This document shows positions 38,195-48,397 of a DNA stretch of 64,000 nt, piece by piece. Made by a program: the position numbers and the translations under genes. The number at the start of each line of letters is the position of its first letter. Positions within the stretch are counted from its first letter, which is position 1. The notes beneath the pieces are model-generated. The model did not search any database, was not told where the DNA came from, and saw only the letters and a program-made list of their open reading frames with translations. The DNA is from Gammaproteobacteria bacterium (GTDB lineage: Bacteria > Pseudomonadota > Gammaproteobacteria > JAABTG01), in contig JAGNLM010000005.1 of NCBI GenBank assembly GCA_017999615.1, forward strand, positions 86,162 to 150,161. The letters run 5' to 3'.

Positions 38195-38308
38195 CGGCAG
38201 GTGCCCGGTGTGGCCCCGCGGGACACGCCGCAAGTACATCCCTGTAGGCTCGTCTGCCGCCGTCCCTGGCGTCAGACGGTCCCGCGGGGCCGCACCGGGC
38301 ACCTGCCG
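38195..38308. repeat. 114-bp inverted-repeat element with nested hairpins
   Basis: Outer arms of 30 bp (38195-38224 and 38279-38308) match at 29 of 30 positions. The 54-bp centre holds two further hairpins, TACA-TCCC-TGTA at 38235-38246 and a 10-bp-stem hairpin at 38252-38277 whose loop also contains TCCCT. It lies between the mfd stop (38331) and the start of the glycine-zipper gene (38118), both on the minus strand. The layout looks like a dispersed palindromic element; I recall similar TCCCTGTA-containing units in other Gammaproteobacteria, but could not check. Confidence 0.85.
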
Positions 38309-38330
38309 CGAGCGGCCCGACCCGCCGGCC

Positions 38331-41300
38331 TCAGCGTGCCCCGAGCCGGTCGAGGAGCGTGGACAGGGCCCACACCCGGGACTCGGCGTCGGGCAGGTCC
38401 GTGGTCACCCGGATGCGGTCGCCCCCCTCCAGGCGGTAGCGGCTGGGCTCCTTCTGGATGAGCTGAATGACCCTTGCCGGGTCGACGCTCGGCTGCGGGC
38501 CGAAGGCGACCCGCCCCCCCCGCGGTCCGAGGTCGACCTTGCGCACCCCGAGCGGGGTCGCGCGCAGCTTCAGCTCGGTCGCCCTGAACAGGACCCGGGT
38601 CGGCTCCGGCAGAAGGCCGAAGCGGTCGATCATCTCGGCCTGGAGGTCGCGCAACTGCTCGCTGTCCCTTGCGCTGGCGATGCGCTTGTAGAGGATCAGG
38701 CGCCCGTGCACGTCCGGCAGGTAGTCCTCGGGGATGAGCGCAGGGACGTGCAGGTCGACCTCGGTTCCGTGGTCCAGGGGGCGGTCGAGCTCCGGGCTCC
38801 TGCCGGCCTTCAGCGCCGCGACCGCGCGCTCCAGCAGTTCGGTGTAGAGGGCGTAGCCCACCTCCTGCATCTGCCCGCTCTGCTCGTGGCCGAGGAGCTC
38901 CCCGGCGCCCCGGATCTCCAGGTCGTGCGTGGCGAGGGTGAAGCCGATCCCCAGGTCTTCGAGGGACTCGATGGCCTCGAGGCGCTTCACCGCGTCGGCG
39001 GTCATGGCCTTCGGGTGGGGCGTGACCAGGTAGGCATAGGCCCGGTGGTGCGAGCGCCCCACTCGCCCGCGCAACTGGTGCAGCTGGGCCAGGCCGAAAC
39101 GGTCCGCGCGGTTCACCACGATGGTGTTGGCGTTCGGCACGTCGATGCCGGTCTCGATGATGGTGGTGCAGACCAGCACGTTGAAGCGGCGGTGGTAGAA
39201 GTCGAGCATCACCTGCTCGAGCTCCCGCTCGCGCATCTGTCCGTGCGCGACGCGCAGGTGCGCCTCGGGGAGCAACTCCGCCACCTCCCGCGCGGTCTTC
39301 TCGATGGTCTCCACCTCGTTGTGGACGAAGAAGACCTGCCCCCCGCGCTTGAGCTCGCGCAGGCAGGCCTCGCGCAGCAGGCGGTCGTCCCAGGTGTGGA
39401 CGAAGGTCTTGATGGAGAGCCGGCGGGCGGGAGGCGTGGCGATGAGCGAGAGGTCGCGCAGCCCCGAGAGGGCCATGTGCAGGGTGCGCGGGATCGGGGT
39501 CGCGGTCAGGGTCAGCACGTCCACCTCGGCGCGCAGGGACTTGAACCGCTCCTTGTGCCGCACGCCGAAGCGGTGCTCCTCGTCGATGACCACGAGCCCC
39601 AGGCGCTTGAAGGCGAGCCCGTCCTGCAGGAGCTTGTGGGTGCCGATGATGACGTCGACCTTGCCCTCGCCCAGGTCGCGGATGGTCGCGTCGAGCTCCT
39701 TCTTCGTTCGAAAACGCGAGAGCTGCTCGATCCGCACCGGCCAGTCCGCGAAGCGGTCCTGGAAGCTCTGGTAGTGCTGCTGGGCGAGCAGGGTGGTGGG
39801 CACCAGCACCGCGACCTGCCAGCCGTCCTGCACCGCGACGAAGGCGGCGCGCATGGCCACCTCCGTCTTGCCGAAGCCCACGTCCCCGCACACGAGCCGG
39901 TCCATCGGCCGCCCGCTGGTCATGTCGGCGACCACTGCGTCGATGGCGGCCTGCTGGTCGGCGGTCTCCTCGAAGGGGAAGGCCTGGGCGAAGGCCTCGT
40001 AGGCGAGGGGGTCGAGGTGGAACCGGTGCCCCTGGCGCGCGGCGCGCCGGGCGTGCAGCTCCAGCAGCTCGGCGGCGACGTCGTAGGCCTGCTCGGCAGC
40101 CTTGCGCCGGGCCTTCTCCCACTGGCCGCTGCCCAGCTTGTGGAGCGGGGCCAGGTCCGGGTCCGCGCCGCTGTACCGGCTCACGAGATGCAGGGAGGAG
40201 ACGGGGACGTAGAGCAGGTCTCCGTCGGCGTACTCCAGGGTCAGGAACTCCGTCGTCAGCTCGCCGACGGTGAGGGTCCGCAGTCCGCGGTAGCGCCCGA
40301 CCCCGTGCTGCTCGTGCACCACCGGCGCGCCGAGGCTGAGCTCGGTGAGGTCGCGGATGAGGGCCTCGGGGTCGCGGGTGGGGGCGGCGCGGCGCCGGCG
40401 CTGCAGGACCCGCTCACCGAAGAGCTGGGCCTCGGTGATGACCGCGATGGGCGGCTCGTCCATGAGGGTGCCCGCCTCGAGCGTCGCCACGGCGAGGGCG
40501 AACGGGGCGGAGCTCCCCAGGAAGCCCGCCCAGCCGGGGGCGAGGACGGGGTGCAGGCCGTGGCCGCGTAGCAGGTCCAGCAGGGTCTCGCGCCGGCCGG
40601 CGGACTCCGCCACGAGCAGCGTGCGGCCCGGGAACTCGGAGAGGAAGCCCCGCAGCGCCGCGAGGGGGTCGTCCGCGCGGGCGTCGACCGGCAGCCTCGG
40701 CGCGGGCCGGGTCCCGTAGTGGGGGACGCGCTCCGAGGGCTCGCCCCCCGCCAGCGTGACCTGGGGCAGGGGCTTCAGGGCCGCGAAGACCTCCTGGGGC
40801 TGCAGGAACAGGTCCTGCGGCGGGAGGAGCGGTCGTTCCCGGTCGTGCCGGCCCTGCTCGTAGCGCTCGTGCACCTCGCGCCAGAACCCCTCCGCTGCCC
40901 CCGGGAGGCCCTCCAGGCCCACGGCGAGCGTGTCGGCCGGGAGATAGTCGAAGAGGGTGTCGGTGCGCTCGAAGAACAGGGGCAGGTAGTACTCGATTCC
41001 CCCCGGGGCGAGTCCGCGGGAGACGTCGCGGTAGACGGGACAACTGCTCGGGTCGCCGGCGAAACGCTCGCGCCAGGCCTGGCGGAAGCGGCCGACGCCG
41101 TCCTCGTCCAGGGGGATCTCCCGGGCCGGGAGCAGCCGGACCGCGTCCACCTTCTCGGTGGTGCGCTGGGTCTCGGGGTCGAAGGTGCGCAGACTGTCGA
41201 TGCGGTCGTCGAGCAGGTCGATGCGGTAGGGGACGGGGCTGCCCATGGGGAAGAGGTCGACCAGGGAGCCGCGCACTGCGAACTCCCCGTGCTCCATCAC

Positions 41301-41729
41301 CTGCCCGACGCAGCGGTAGCCCGAGGCCTCCAGGCGCATGCGCAGGCGCTCCACGTCCAGGCGCTCGCGCACGTCCAGGACCAGGCTCCGGCCCTCCAGG
41401 TGCGTGCGCGGGGCGATCCGGGCCATCGCGGTGGCCGCGGTGACGAGCACCACGCCGCCCCGCACGGCCGGCAACCGGTGGAGTGCGGAGAGGCGCTCGG
41501 AGACGATGTCCTGGTGGGGGGAGAACAGGTCGTAGGGCAGGGTCTCCCAGTCCGGGAAGCGGAGCAGGGGCCGGTCCGTCTCACCCGCGAGGAAGAACCG
41601 CAGGTCCTCTTCCAGGCGATCGGCGGCGGCCGCGTCCGGCGCCAGGACGAGGATCGGCCCGCCCCGGCTTGCGGCCGCCCGGGAGACGGCCAAGCCGATG
41701 GCGGAGCCGTGCAGCCCCGCCCACCGCAC
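38331..41729 (-). CDS. mfd: Transcription-repair coupling factor Mfd
   Basis: DNA translocase that displaces stalled RNA polymerase and recruits UvrA. The N-terminal UvrB-like modules (DWETLPYDLFSPHQDI, RGSLVDLFPMGSPVPYRI), the RNA polymerase-interacting domain (HEQHGVGRYRGL) and the RecG-like motor are all present, with Walker A GDVGFGKTEVAM, DEEHRFGVRHKER and the QLRGRVGRS motif VI. I use the GTG at 41729 (CGGAG nearby; about 1132 aa). A CTG at 41780 would overlap the preceding CDGSH stop as CTGA and give a slightly longer, more family-like N-terminus. Expression is probably linked to the CDGSH gene. Confidence 0.92.
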   Translation of the reverse strand: MRWAGLHGSAIGLAVSRAAASRGGPILVLAPDAAAADRLEEDLRFFLAGETDRPLLRFPDWETLPYDLFSPHQDIVSERLSALHRLPAVRGGVVLVTAATAMARIAPRTHLEGRSLVLDVRERLDVERLRMRLEASGYRCVGQVMEHGEFAVRGSLVDLFPMGSPVPYRIDLLDDRIDSLRTFDPETQRTTEKVDAVRLLPAREIPLDEDGVGRFRQAWRERFAGDPSSCPVYRDVSRGLAPGGIEYYLPLFFERTDTLFDYLPADTLAVGLEGLPGAAEGFWREVHERYEQGRHDRERPLLPPQDLFLQPQEVFAALKPLPQVTLAGGEPSERVPHYGTRPAPRLPVDARADDPLAALRGFLSEFPGRTLLVAESAGRRETLLDLLRGHGLHPVLAPGWAGFLGSSAPFALAVATLEAGTLMDEPPIAVITEAQLFGERVLQRRRRAAPTRDPEALIRDLTELSLGAPVVHEQHGVGRYRGLRTLTVGELTTEFLTLEYADGDLLYVPVSSLHLVSRYSGADPDLAPLHKLGSGQWEKARRKAAEQAYDVAAELLELHARRAARQGHRFHLDPLAYEAFAQAFPFEETADQQAAIDAVVADMTSGRPMDRLVCGDVGFGKTEVAMRAAFVAVQDGWQVAVLVPTTLLAQQHYQSFQDRFADWPVRIEQLSRFRTKKELDATIRDLGEGKVDVIIGTHKLLQDGLAFKRLGLVVIDEEHRFGVRHKERFKSLRAEVDVLTLTATPIPRTLHMALSGLRDLSLIATPPARRLSIKTFVHTWDDRLLREACLRELKRGGQVFFVHNEVETIEKTAREVAELLPEAHLRVAHGQMRERELEQVMLDFYHRRFNVLVCTTIIETGIDVPNANTIVVNRADRFGLAQLHQLRGRVGRSHHRAYAYLVTPHPKAMTADAVKRLEAIESLEDLGIGFTLATHDLEIRGAGELLGHEQSGQMQEVGYALYTELLERAVAALKAGRSPELDRPLDHGTEVDLHVPALIPEDYLPDVHGRLILYKRIASARDSEQLRDLQAEMIDRFGLLPEPTRVLFRATELKLRATPLGVRKVDLGPRGGRVAFGPQPSVDPARVIQLIQKEPSRYRLEGGDRIRVTTDLPDAESRVWALSTLLDRLGAR

Positions 41730-41776
41730 CCGGTCTCCGGGACCGCGGGGGAGCAGCGGCGAAAGGGGACTGGCGC

Positions 41777-42028
41777 TCAGGCCGGCTGCTTCGGAAGGGT
41801 CTTGTGGGCACCGTCGCAGAAGGGCGGGCTCGCCGTGCGCCGGCACCCGCAGAGCCAGACCCTGGTCTTCTCGGCCAGGCGGAAGGGCATGGGGGCGAGC
41901 CCGGTGCCCTGGTGGGAGCCGTCGCAGAAGGGCTGGCTCCCGGACCTGCCGCAGGCGCACCACCAGTGCTCGCCGGCCTCGAGTTCCAGCGCATAGGGGA
42001 AGTTCTGGGTGGATACCGGCTCGGACAT
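41777..42028 (-). CDS. Small iron-sulfur protein with two CDGSH motifs
   Basis: Only 83 residues but with two complete CDGSH motifs: C24, C26, C35 and H39 (CACGRSGSQPFCDGSH), and C60, C62, C71 and H75 (CGCRRTASPPFCDGAH). Each 3Cys-1His set should bind a 2Fe-2S cluster of the mitoNEET type, so this is a tandem CDGSH protein. No signal peptide is seen. The ATG at 42028 has AGGAG seven bases upstream and a 10-bp-stem hairpin before that. Function in electron or cluster transfer is inferred. Confidence 0.88.
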   Translation of the reverse strand: MSEPVSTQNFPYALELEAGEHWWCACGRSGSQPFCDGSHQGTGLAPMPFRLAEKTRVWLCGCRRTASPPFCDGAHKTLPKQPA

Positions 42029-42042
42029 GGCGTGCTCCTGGT

Positions 42043-42070
42043 GGGGCCAGGGCGAGGTCACCCTGGCCCC
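42043..42070. promoter_or_regulatory. 10-bp-stem hairpin in the CDGSH gene leader
   Basis: GGGGCCAGGG and CCCTGGCCCC form a perfect 10-bp stem with an 8-base loop, ending 14 bp before the CDGSH ATG (minus strand) and close to its ribosome site. It has no T-run. It might act as an RNA structure in the leader. Confidence 0.45.
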
Positions 42071-42093
42071 CGGTTCTTCGCGGAACGCGGACC

Positions 42094-42113
42094 GGGACCC
42101 CTCGCGGGGTCCC
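42094..42113 (-). terminator. Hairpin after the MlaC-like gene
   Basis: GGGACCCC-TCGC-GGGGTCCC: perfect 8-bp stem and 4-base loop, 27 bp after the MlaC-like stop. There is no T-run, so intrinsic termination is doubtful. Confidence 0.4.
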
Positions 42114-42140
42114 TTGCGCGTCCCCCGGGTGCCTGCGTGA

Positions 42141-42818
42141 CTACCGGCAGCAGGCCTCGATGCTGCCCCTGCGGGCGACTTCGTTGAAGAAGGTCCGGTA
42201 GTAGGAGACCGCGCTGGTGCCGTTGGCCGTCGCGTCGAAGATCTTCCATCCACTGCGGCTCGGGTAGAAGCGGAACTCGAGGCGCACGGGATAGGCGCCC
42301 CGGGTCTGGGGCGTGACGCGGGCGGTCACGACCACCTCGTTGCCGTAGCCCCGGCTGCGGGCCGGGAAGACGTCGACCTGGGGCTTCGGCTGGGTGTAGG
42401 CCCCGAGGTTGCGGGCGAGCGCGGCGAAGAACATGGCCTGGAGCTTGCCGGCGAACTTCGCCTTCTGCTCCTCGTCCATCTGGGCGTACAGCGCGCCGCC
42501 GGCCCAGCGTGCCATGTAGTCGAAGTCGAAGTACGGGCTGATCTCCTTCTCCAGGAAGGCCTGGGTCTCCTCGGGGCTCGCCTCGCCCCGGGCGAGGAAG
42601 CCCTCGAGCCGGTCGATGCCCGAGCGCAGGATCTGGTCCGGCGTGGCGGCGACGAAGTCCGGCAGGTCCGGGCGCTGGGGCGCGGCATAGGCGCCGGCCG
42701 CCGGCCCTGCCTGACCCATCACGGGGCCGGTGGCGTGAGGGTAGAAGTGGGGGTTGGTCTGTGCCTGGGCCGCCGTCGCGGCGGCCAGGGTGATCGCGGC
42801 CAGCCAGACTTTCTTCAT
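42141..42818 (-). CDS. Second MlaC-like periplasmic lipid-binding protein
   Basis: About 225 residues with a signal peptide (cleavage at AQA-QT) followed by a Pro/Gly/Ala-rich linker of about 35 residues, then an MlaC/Ttg2-type domain (ISPYFDFDYMARWAGGALY and SGWKIFDATANGTSAVSYY). It is not next to other Mla genes; the complete operon is at 2790-6975. It may serve a second MCE complex. Two cysteines close the C-terminus (EACCR), as in the first MlaC (RACCG). GGGAGAG precedes the ATG. Confident family, unknown partner. Confidence 0.83.
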   Translation of the reverse strand: MKKVWLAAITLAAATAAQAQTNPHFYPHATGPVMGQAGPAAGAYAAPQRPDLPDFVAATPDQILRSGIDRLEGFLARGEASPEETQAFLEKEISPYFDFDYMARWAGGALYAQMDEEQKAKFAGKLQAMFFAALARNLGAYTQPKPQVDVFPARSRGYGNEVVVTARVTPQTRGAYPVRLEFRFYPSRSGWKIFDATANGTSAVSYYRTFFNEVARRGSIEACCR

Positions 42819-42983
42819 GTCTCTCTCCCGAGTGAGCGAACGGAAACGACTTGGATTGATTGGCGCCGGGCAGAGGCCCTGCCGGCGCGGGCCGAGCGGT
42901 CGCCGACCGGCGGCCCGAATGGAAGCGGTGCCGGGTGAGGCGGTCGGAAGCTTACACCCCTGCCCCTCCCGTGAGAATTGCCT

Positions 42984-43005
42984 GCCGGCCCCGGACGGGG
43001 CCGGC
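42984..43005 (-). terminator. Hairpin downstream of clpA
   Basis: GCCGGCCCC-GGAC-GGGGCCGGC: a perfect 9-bp stem with a 4-base loop beginning 33 bp after the clpA stop. It lacks a T-run but is the best candidate for the end of the clpS-clpA transcript. The remaining gap to the MlaC-like gene start holds nothing else recognisable. Confidence 0.45.
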
Positions 43006-43037
43006 GCCCCTGCCGGGGGGCGGGGGGCGTGGGGTCG

Positions 43038-45317
43038 TCAGCTCGCCGGCACGCCGCTCGTGGCCTCCTCGCTTTCGATGTCGAAGGCGAGCTCCCCGTC
43101 CTGCACCCGGACCTTTACGTGGCCCCCGCGCTCGAGGCGGCCGAACAGCAGCTCCTCGGCCAGCGCCCGCTTGATCCGGTCCTGGATGAGGCGCGCCATG
43201 GGCCGCGCGCCCATCCGTGGGTCGTAGCCCCGCTCGGCGAGCCAGCGCCGGGCCGTGTCCTCGACCTCGAGGGTCACGTTCCTCTCCTCGAGCTGGGCCT
43301 CCATCTCGATGAGGAACTTGTCGACGACGTGCCCGATGGTCTCGCGGTCGAGGGGCCTGAACTGCACGATGGCGTCCAGCCGGTTGCGGAACTCCGGGTT
43401 GAACAGCCGCCGGATGACCGCCGCGCCGTCCGTGGTGTGGTCCTGCGAGGTGAACCCGATGGAGGCGCGGCTCATCTGTTCCGCGCCGGCGTTCGTCGTC
43501 ATCACGAGGATGACGTTGCGGAAGTCCGCCTTGCGCCCGTTGTTGTCCGTGAGCGTGCCGTGGTCCATCACCTGCAGCAGCAGGTTGTAGACGTCCGGGT
43601 GGGCCTTCTCGATCTCGTCGAGCAGCAGCACGCAGTGGGGCTGGCGCGTCACCGCCTCCGTGAGGAGCCCCCCCTGGTCGAACCCCACGTAGCCGGGGGG
43701 CGCACCGATCAGGCGCGAGACCGTGTGCCGCTCCATGTACTCGGACATGTCGAAGCGGACCAGCTCGACGCCCATGACCCGCGCGAGTTGACGGGCCACC
43801 TCGGTCTTGCCGACGCCGGTCGGTCCCGCGAAGAGGTACGAGCCGATGGGCTTCTCGACGTTGCGCAGGCCCGAGCGGGCCATCTTGATCGCGGTCGCGA
43901 GCGTCCCGATGGCCTCGTCCTGCCCGAAGACGACCATCTTCAGGTCGCGCTCCAGGTTGCGGAGCACGTCGCGGTCGGACCGGGAGACCGTCCTCGGGGG
44001 TATTCGCGCCATCCTGGCGACGATCTCCTCCACCTCGGGCACCCCGATCGTCTTCTTCCGGCGCGAGGGCGGCAGCAGACGCTGGTGGGCCCCGGCCTCG
44101 TCGATGATGTCGATGGCCTTGTCCGGCAGGTGCCGGTCGGTGATGTAGCGCTGGGCGAGCTCGGCGGCGGTGCGCAGCGCTTGGCGCGAGTAGCGCACCT
44201 GGTGGTGCTCCTCGAAGCGCGACTTGAGCCCCTCGAGGATCTTGACGGTGTCCTCCACCGAGGGCTCGGTCACGTCGATCTTCTGGAAGCGGCGCGCGAG
44301 CGCCCGGTCCTTCTCGAAGACCCCGCGGTACTCCTCATAGGTGGTCGAGCCGATGCACTTCAGCTCCCCGGAGGCCAGCATCGGCTTGATCAGATTCGAG
44401 GCGTCCATCACGCCGCCCGAGGCGGAGCCGGCCCCGATGACCGTGTGGATCTCGTCGATGAAGAGGATGGCGCCTTCCTCGCTGCGCATCTGTGCGAGGA
44501 CCGCCTTCAGCCGTTTTTCGAAGTCCCCGCGATACTTGGTACCTGCGAGCAGAGCGCCGAGGTCGAGCGCGTAGATCGTGGCCGAGGCGAGGACCTCGGG
44601 TACCTCACCGTCGACGATCATCTTGGCGAGGCCCTCCGCGATCGCGGTCTTGCCCACGCCGGCCTCCCCCACGAACAGGGGGTTGTTCTTGCGCCGCCGG
44701 CACAGGATCTGGACGGTGCGCTGCACCTCGGAGTGCCGGCCGATGAGCGGATCGATCTTTCCGGCCATCGCCAGCTCGTTCAGGTTGGTGGCGTATGCCT
44801 CGAGGGCAGTGCGGGGACGGGCCTCGTGGGGGCCTTCCTCCTCGCCGTGGGGCTCTCCCGCCTCGTCCGAGCCCTCTTCCCCGGGGGCCTTCGAGCCGCC
44901 GTGGGAGAGGTAGTTGACGACGTCCAGCCGGCTCACGTTCTGCTGGTGCAGGAAGTACACCGCCTGCGATTCACGCTCGCCGAAGACCGCGACCAGCACG
45001 TTGGCGCCGGTGACTTCCTTCCTGCCCGAGGACTGCACGTGAAAGACCGCGCGCTGGAGCACCCTCTGGAAGCCCAGGGTCGGCTGCGTGTCGCGTTCCT
45101 CGTGCAGGGGGAGCACGGGGGTGTTCTCCTCCACGAAGGCGGTGAGGTCCACCCGGAGCCTCTCCAGGTCGGCCCCGCACGCACGCAGCACCTTCGCCGC
45201 GGCGGGCTCTCCGACCAGGGCGAGCAGCAGGTGCTCCACGGTGACGAATTCGTGCCGGCTCTCGCGGGCGCCGCGAAAGGCCTGGTTCAGCACGTACTCC
45301 AGTTCCTTGCTGAGCAT
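43038..45317 (-). CDS. clpA: ATP-dependent Clp protease ATPase subunit ClpA
   Basis: AAA+ unfoldase that feeds substrates into ClpP. Structure is N-domain, then two ATPase modules: D1 with GEAGVGKTAIAEGLA and D2 with GPTGVGKTEVARQLA, plus FIDEIHT and LLDEIEKAH Walker B segments. FDMSEYMERHTVSRLIGAPPGYVGFDQGG is split in these notes only for length; the IGF-like ClpP loop is present as ASIGFTSQ. Length is 759 aa (E. coli 758). The ATG at 45317 is used because LSKELEYVLNQAF is the family N-terminus. It lies 20 bp after clpS. Confidence 0.96.
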   Translation of the reverse strand: MLSKELEYVLNQAFRGARESRHEFVTVEHLLLALVGEPAAAKVLRACGADLERLRVDLTAFVEENTPVLPLHEERDTQPTLGFQRVLQRAVFHVQSSGRKEVTGANVLVAVFGERESQAVYFLHQQNVSRLDVVNYLSHGGSKAPGEEGSDEAGEPHGEEEGPHEARPRTALEAYATNLNELAMAGKIDPLIGRHSEVQRTVQILCRRRKNNPLFVGEAGVGKTAIAEGLAKMIVDGEVPEVLASATIYALDLGALLAGTKYRGDFEKRLKAVLAQMRSEEGAILFIDEIHTVIGAGSASGGVMDASNLIKPMLASGELKCIGSTTYEEYRGVFEKDRALARRFQKIDVTEPSVEDTVKILEGLKSRFEEHHQVRYSRQALRTAAELAQRYITDRHLPDKAIDIIDEAGAHQRLLPPSRRKKTIGVPEVEEIVARMARIPPRTVSRSDRDVLRNLERDLKMVVFGQDEAIGTLATAIKMARSGLRNVEKPIGSYLFAGPTGVGKTEVARQLARVMGVELVRFDMSEYMERHTVSRLIGAPPGYVGFDQGGLLTEAVTRQPHCVLLLDEIEKAHPDVYNLLLQVMDHGTLTDNNGRKADFRNVILVMTTNAGAEQMSRASIGFTSQDHTTDGAAVIRRLFNPEFRNRLDAIVQFRPLDRETIGHVVDKFLIEMEAQLEERNVTLEVEDTARRWLAERGYDPRMGARPMARLIQDRIKRALAEELLFGRLERGGHVKVRVQDGELAFDIESEEATSGVPAS

Positions 45318-45337
45318 GGCTGCAGTACCCCCGGGGG

Positions 45338-45658
45338 TCAGGCAGGCTCGATCGTGCAGAGCAGCGGGTGCTGGTTCTCGCGCGAGAAGGCGTTGACCTG
45401 ATGCACCTTGGTCTCGGCGATTTCCCGCGTGAAGACCCCGCACACGCCCTTCCCGCGCGTGTGCACCTGCAGCATCACCTGCGTGGCCTTGTCGCGAGGC
45501 ATCGAGAAGAAGGACTCCAGCACGTGCACGACGAAATCCATGGGTGTGTAGTCGTCGTTCAGGAGCACGACCCTGTACAGGGGGGGGCGCCTGACCTTCG
45601 GTTTCGCCTCGTCGAGCTCGAGCCCTTCACGGGGCGCCTGGCGGGGTAGCTCGGCCAT
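45338..45658 (-). CDS. clpS: ClpA adaptor ClpS
   Basis: Adaptor that delivers N-degron substrates to ClpAP and blocks others. The core [21 protein letters not shown] contains the NDD/TPM residues that bind the N-terminal amino acid, and [17 protein letters not shown] completes the fold. Length is 106 aa, same as E. coli. It is 20 bp upstream of clpA, the usual pair. Confidence 0.97.
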   Translation of the reverse strand: MAELPRQAPREGLELDEAKPKVRRPPLYRVVLLNDDYTPMDFVVHVLESFFSMPRDKATQVMLQVHTRGKGVCGVFTREIAETKVHQVNAFSRENQHPLLCTIEPA

Positions 45659-45776
45659 CCATTCACCGGAGCCCTGACTCCGGTCCTCCTGTCGCCTGGG
45701 AACGCCCCGGGCAGGCGAGTCCGCCTACCGCTCATAGACTCCCGCCGGGGGGCAGAGTTCACGGGAAGGATAGCCC

Positions 45777-45809
45777 CCCCGGCGGCCGGTCGCATGAGCC
45801 GCCGGGGGC
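45777..45809 (-). terminator. Hairpin downstream of icd
   Basis: GCCGCCGGGGG and CCCCCGGCGGC (minus and plus arms) form an 11-bp perfect stem with an 11-base loop, starting 16 bp after the icd stop. No T-run follows. It probably ends or stabilises the icd transcript. Confidence 0.5.
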
Positions 45810-45824
45810 GGGAGGTGCGGTGCC

Positions 45825-47090
<1,266 letters not shown>

Positions 47091-47108
47091 GGGTTCCTGA
47101 CTCCTTTT

Positions 47109-47408
47109 CTAGGGCAATACCTTGCGAAACGGTTTGACGGTGACCCGTTCGTAGACTCCGGCGGCGACGTAGGGGTCGGCGTCGGCCCAGGCCCGTGCGG
47201 CTTCGAGACTGGGAAAGTCCGCGACCACGAGGCTGCCGGTGAAGCCGGCGGGGCCCGGGTCCTCCGTGTCCAGTGCCGGGTGGGGGCCGGCCAGCACCAG
47301 CCGGCCCTCGGCCCTCAGCCCCTGGATCCGCTCCAGGTGCGCGGGCCTGGCCTGGAGGCGCCGGGGCAGGCTCTCGGGCACGTCTTCCGAGAAGATTGCG
47401 TAGAGCAA
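47109..47408 (-). CDS. YciI-family protein
   Basis: About 99 residues of the YciI fold (dimeric alpha-beta ferredoxin-like): [36 protein letters not shown] with the conserved H and active-site-like region, and [18 protein letters not shown]. The start appears to be a TTG at 47408 with AGGAG upstream. It lies 18 bp before icd. The function of YciI proteins is unproven. Confidence 0.85.
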   Translation of the reverse strand: MLYAIFSEDVPESLPRRLQARPAHLERIQGLRAEGRLVLAGPHPALDTEDPGPAGFTGSLVVADFPSLEAARAWADADPYVAAGVYERVTVKPFRKVLP

Positions 47409-47497
47409 GGGGGTCGTTCTCCTTCGCGCCCGTGGGCGGGTGTCAGCGGGATCCTAGGCGATCTGCCCGTCCCCGTGGCGGGCCTTTGTCTGGACCC

Positions 47498-48397
47498 CTA
47501 CGCTCGATGGGAGGGGCCGTGGCGGGCGTGGCCGTGCCGGGCGTGGGCGTGGTGGTGCCGGGAGGGCCTGTGGTGATGCCGGTGCCCGTGGTCCCGGTGG
47601 CGGCCGCGGCGACGGGAACGCTCCAGGGCGAGGCGCACGACGACGTACCCCACCGCGCCGAGGAAGGCCGCCAGCAGAGTGAGCGGGTGGGTCGCGAAGG
47701 CGAGGACCTCGCGGGCGAGGAGGACGAGGAACTCGCCGACGGTGAGCGGTCCGTCCCCGTCGAGACCGGGCGCGGGGGGGAGCAGCGCGGGGGCAGGCGA
47801 AGGGGCCCAGCGCGGGACCGCGGACCCGGCACCGGGGTCGAGGGCGGGGGACTCGAGGCCGCGCGGGGGCGGGTCCGGGTCGGAGCGGGACAGGATGAAG
47901 TCCCCGCGTCCGAGGAAGGACACGTGCAGCCGGCCGAGCGCGTCCACGGTCGGGGTGAACACTTCTGCCGCGAAGCGCAGGATCTCCTCCGCCAGGGGCG
48001 TGGAGAGGAGCGGCTCGCGCGGGTCTTCACCGAGATAGGGGGTGCGCCGGCCGATCGACTGGGCCGCGGCGGAGCGGGACCGGGTCGTCCCCGGGGCCGC
48101 CCCGCCTTCCGTGACGAACGATGTCCAGGGGGCGGTGTCGATGCCTCCCGGAAGGTCCAGGAAGCGTTCCGCAGCGGGGCTGTCCGAGCGCGGGGGCGCA
48201 GACCCCGCCGGCGGGCCGGGTGGCTCGATGGGCAGGGCGGGGGCGAGGAGCGGGAGGGCGAGCCCTGCCAGTACGGCGAGTGTGCCGACCCCGCGGTCGG
48301 TGCTACCGGCCGCGTGGGCCCGGTGCGCAGACCCGGCAGCGCCCGCGTGGCCCCCGGGGGAAAGTCGCTGGCAAATCCGGTAGAGTAGGTGCCCCAT
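47498..48397 (-). CDS. Hypothetical membrane protein with histidine-rich C-terminus
   Basis: About 299 residues. An N-terminal hydrophobic segment (about 38-55) may be a signal, and a second membrane helix lies at about 230-255. The last 36 residues contain 14 histidines, mostly with Arg and Gly (HRHHHRP, RHHHAHARHGH), a likely metal-binding tail on the far side of the helix. I do not recognise a domain. The only ATG is at 48397, sharing CATG with the rnm start on the other strand, so one of the two starts may be wrong. It is read towards the YciI gene. Confidence 0.55.
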   Translation of the reverse strand: MGHLLYRICQRLSPGGHAGAAGSAHRAHAAGSTDRGVGTLAVLAGLALPLLAPALPIEPPGPPAGSAPPRSDSPAAERFLDLPGGIDTAPWTSFVTEGGAAPGTTRSRSAAAQSIGRRTPYLGEDPREPLLSTPLAEEILRFAAEVFTPTVDALGRLHVSFLGRGDFILSRSDPDPPPRGLESPALDPGAGSAVPRWAPSPAPALLPPAPGLDGDGPLTVGEFLVLLAREVLAFATHPLTLLAAFLGAVGYVVVRLALERSRRRGRHRDHGHRHHHRPSRHHHAHARHGHARHGPSHRA

